Of a stretch of DNA of 64,000 nucleotides, positions 61,801-64,000 are shown piece by piece. The position numbers and the translations under genes were made by a program. Source of the stretch: Mugil cephalus (lineage: Eukaryota; Chordata; Actinopteri; Mugiliformes; Mugilidae); NCBI RefSeq assembly GCF_022458985.1, contig NC_061781.1, positions 19,437,001-19,501,000 of the forward strand, read 5' to 3'. Position 1 is the first letter of the stretch; each line of letters starts with the position of its first letter. Under the pieces are notes generated by a model that saw only the letters and a program-made list of their open reading frames with translations, had not been told where the DNA came from and made no database searches.

Positions 61801-64000
61801 GCCAAGGATGGGGGGAGGTGGGTCCTCCTAACAACGCATTTTTTACTGAGCAGCCAAGATATGCAGCCACTGCACGGACCACACGCTGCAGGAATGAAAG
61901 CCCTATAGATGAGCCTGTCATCGTTACCACTCAGTGAAAACCAGACTATCCTCCTATGCTCCATTTCCTCTTTCTGCCTCATTCCTTCCTTCTAAATTGG
62001 CCCTTTCAGCCCCATTTGCTTGCAGGTATATCATCTCTTGTACTATTAAGGGCTTTAGGTTGCCATAGCCACTAATATTAAAAAAAAAATGTATGCAAAC
62101 ATTTTGTAATACCAGGTCACATCACATTCTTTTGTCAAACATATTTCCCCTCCAGATAATAGACTTTTCATGGCTTCAGTTAAGCCGTAATTGCAGCGAT
62201 AATGCAACACATTAGTTATAAGTGAACGAGAGGCTCTTTAGTAACAAATGAAACAGCAATATGTTTTTAATAAACTCTATATACAATACTGTGAAAATGT
62301 TGTCTTGTGAAACTAAACAGTTTTTTCCTCCTGCTGGTCCCGATTCCCGCAGGATGGTTTTGTGGTGCGGATCTATACTATGAGTTCAGACCCGGCCCTG
62401 CAGCAGGAACTGCAGCTGAAGCTGGCAAGGAAGTGTCTGCACGCCTGCGGCATCTCTCTCTTTGACCTCGAGAAGGATCTGCACATCATCAGTGAGTGAA
62501 TGAGTGAATGAGCCATATGCTCCTACACACCTACAATGGGCACCTCAAAATGTGTCAAAAACTGTTCAAAACACAGAGGACTGAAAATCTGTGCACTTTC
62601 CAAACTTGTGTCCTTGGCCCTTTTGTGTTTGGCTCTAAATAGCATGTTTTTCTCTCAGGCACCGGCTTTGATGAAGAGGCAGCATTACTTGGAGCAGGGA
62701 GGGAGTTCGCTCTGATGAAAACTGCCTCAGGAAAGGTGAGAGCGGTGGTGTTCGACAAAAATGAAACGACTTAAGAGGGTTTTGTTTCGATAATGACAAA
62801 CTTTATGCTTTAGATGGTGAATCTGTGGGGAGGGCTCAGAATAAATTTACGTGGGACTGCAACGTTGAGCCCCTCGTCCAACTTTCTCTTTGTTTCTAAC
62901 CTCTATATGTCAGATTTTCCGAGATCACGTCTTTATGTTTGGGGATATAATCGGTGGCCCTCTTAAATAACTTTATTTCTCTTCCTTATTAATATTTAAA
63001 TAAATGCTGAGCTTAAATAAGCAGAGTCATCAGAAAAATTCATTGAGATACGAAGCTTTGGCTCCAGCCTCCAGTACAATGTCAGCTTCCCGAAAATCAC
63101 AACTAGGAGAGAAGCTTCCTAGATATTAAACTTATATAAGAGTGAAATTTTAAACAAGAAACTACGGGGCTACGGGAATCGACTTCGCTGTTGAGATCCG
63201 GTGCGCACTTAAAAAAAAATATTTCACATTTTTCACATTCAGTTTATCTTCTAACGTGGATTGTTTGAAGGGTGTGGCTGTCTGCGTCTTTGCTCTAGGT
63301 GTGGCGCGCTGTGTTTCTTTTATAGATAGCAGTCGAGATCAGTTGCCCATTTCTGTGTCTGTGTAGGGGCCTTATCTCGCAACGCAGTTTATCTGCAGAT
63401 TACTCTAACCCAGACCAGCTGGATGGGTAAAAATAGGAGCAGTTGACCTGTGTCTTAGCACAAAGTCCACTTAGCACTACGACTAGACGTTGTGCCAGGC
63501 ACGTGCTTCTTTCTCAGGCTCTGGTTCTGTGTTGCTTTGCAGCAGTATTTGCGCATGTGTCACCACAAGCTTATGACAATAAATCAAAAATGCCGCTACC
63601 TCATTAATGTCGTTAAGTGCGTTGTTTTAGCATAAAGTGTATATTTGGTTAAACTAAATCCATGAGCTAATACACACAGTAGGTCCTCACCCGTTATTAA
63701 TGACCTCTATTTCAGCTATTCTTCAACACCGAGGCTGTTCTCTCTATTTTTCCTTTAGTAAATGTTTCAATTTCACCCTTGTGTCTTTCTCTCAGATCTA
63801 TTACACAGGAAAATACCAGAGCCTGGGTATTAAACAGGGAGGCCCATCAGCAGGAAAGTGGGTGGAACTGCCCGTCACAAAGTCTCCCAAGATTGTCCAG
63901 TTCTCGGTCGGACATGACGGTTCCCACGCGCTGCTAGTAGCTGAAGATGGGAGCGTGTTCTTTACCGGGTCTGCCAGCAAAGGAGAAGACGGAGAATCCA
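46806..64000 (+). CDS. mycbp2: MYCBP2/PHR E3 ubiquitin ligase, N-terminal 12 exons (partial)
   Basis: Coding exons: 46806-47077, 50270-50345, 56845-57060, 58272-58425, 58624-58820, 59844-60086, 60261-60332, 60582-60678, 60791-60864, 62353-62491, 62659-62735, and 63796 to the edge. They give 607 residues with frame kept throughout. Near-identity to the human protein includes DIKLHSNPSAFN, FELIKETRFSHP, ALSCACLFSLV, VPTILNALQRSVQAVLVGKI, ARKCLHACGISLFDLEKDLH and SVGHDGSHALLVAEDGS. Exon 1 has MM-C plus seven alanines and a glycine run, and is poorly conserved up to YQLLLSGRALAERYRRIY. MYCBP2 (PAM, Highwire, RPM-1) is a giant neuronal ligase controlling synapse growth and axon degeneration through DLK and NMNAT2. 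Its RING-linked esterifying domain, PHR domains and most RCC1-like repeats lie beyond the right edge. The window ends inside exon 12. Confidence 0.95.
47078..50269 (+). other. mycbp2 intron 1
   Basis: 3.2 kb, AT-rich. I see no exon, RNA gene or clear repeat in it. Confidence 0.5.
50567..50815 (+). repeat. Dispersed repeat, copy B (mycbp2 intron)
   Basis: Same strand and order of words as 35755-35992. Clearly diverged from it, so both are old. Confidence 0.55.
52600..53452. mobile_element. hAT-type non-autonomous element
   Basis: Left end TAGGGATGGGTATCGTTA and right end, inverted, CAGGGACGGGTACCGATA match at 14 of 18 positions. The 8 bases outside the ends are acgctgcc (52592-52599) and gcactgcc (53453-53460), 6 of 8 identical, as expected of an aged 8-bp hAT target duplication. 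There is no transposase frame. Length is about 853 bp. Confidence 0.75.
52856..52911. repeat. 9-bp minisatellite (AACATACAG)n
   Basis: About six copies, the last slightly changed, inside the hAT-type element. All frames stay open in part because 9 is divisible by 3. Confidence 0.9.
55276..55755. mobile_element. Possible TIR-bounded MITE
   Basis: Left tatagggcttgaaag resembles the inverted right end tataaggctcgaaag (13 of 15). The enclosed about 480 bases are more GC-rich than the surrounding intron. No target duplication could be settled, so the superfamily is open. Confidence 0.45.
56194..56350 (+). repeat. LINE-like 3'-tail relic, copy 2
   Basis: Has gttattggccaggtatgtga, caaggaatttgactccggtc and an A-rich tail. 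Same family as 16415-16560. Confidence 0.6.
57061..58271 (+). other. mycbp2 intron 3
   Basis: 1.2 kb, AT-rich. No gene or repeat recognised. Confidence 0.5.
58821..59843 (+). other. mycbp2 intron 5
   Basis: 1.0 kb with a T/TTA-rich tract near 59358-59395. Nothing else is seen. Confidence 0.5.
60865..62352 (+). other. mycbp2 intron 9
   Basis: 1.5 kb. It includes a short CA run near 61387-61400. No exon or repeat family recognised. Confidence 0.5.
62736..63795 (+). other. mycbp2 intron 11
   Basis: 1.06 kb, ending in a good pyrimidine tract before the acceptor at 63794-63795. Nothing else is seen. Confidence 0.5.

Overview
The window reads as teleost fish nuclear DNA. Intron-split genes have clear vertebrate orthologues (katnal1, kbtbd7, slain1, scel, mycbp2), introns are short to moderate with standard GT-AG sites, and the spaces between genes hold Tc1, hAT and piggyBac-type DNA transposon remnants and LINE-like tails typical of ray-finned fish. 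No bacterial, phage or CRISPR content is seen. Gene structures below were built by hand from splice sites and reading-frame continuity. Each multi-exon CDS sums to a whole number of codons unless cut by the window edge.

Layout, left to right. The first coding exon of a tspan7-type tetraspanin lies on the minus strand at 1062-1127, and the rest of that gene is off the left edge. Next is a repeat-rich gap with a 21-bp-arm hairpin and a deleted Tc1 element (about 1.9-2.6 kb). katnal1 (microtubule-severing AAA ATPase, minus, 10 coding exons, 488 aa) spans 4.7-13.2 kb, and its last intron carries a TTAA-flanked piggyBac-type MITE and a second short MITE. A rab33b-like Golgi/autophagy GTPase (minus, 2 exons, 234 aa) is at 14.7-16.2 kb. 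The single-ORF Cul3 adaptor kbtbd7 (minus, 624 aa) is at 18.6-20.5 kb. A small death-domain protein of unknown name (minus, 3 exons, 139 aa) is at 21.8-22.5 kb. slain1 (microtubule plus-end factor, minus, 9 exons, 629 aa) spans 24.2-32.1 kb. scel (sciellin, minus, 25 coding exons, 508 aa, C-terminal LIM domain) spans 34.2-41.0 kb. The giant E3 ligase gene mycbp2 starts on the plus strand at 46.8 kb, with 12 coding exons (first 607 residues) before the right edge.

slain1-scel-mycbp2 keep the order and relative orientation known for human 13q22, so the right half is an old syntenic block. katnal1 and kbtbd7 also map to human 13q but far from this block, while tspan7 and rab33b map to other human chromosomes. 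The left half therefore looks rearranged. The genes form no operon or shared pathway, though katnal1 and slain1 both act on microtubules, and rab33b and kbtbd7 both touch the ATG8 autophagy system.

Points most worth following: the kbtbd7 ORF stops exactly at the tryptophan of its C-terminal ATG8-binding motif, and a possible 59-nt intron would restore a W-V-G-L motif; scel carries an exact 231-nt four-exon cassette duplicated in tandem among exons that are all phase-symmetric; and the small death-domain gene is unnamed. There is no sign of a novel multi-gene system. The region is ordinary vertebrate genome with a few unusual local structures.
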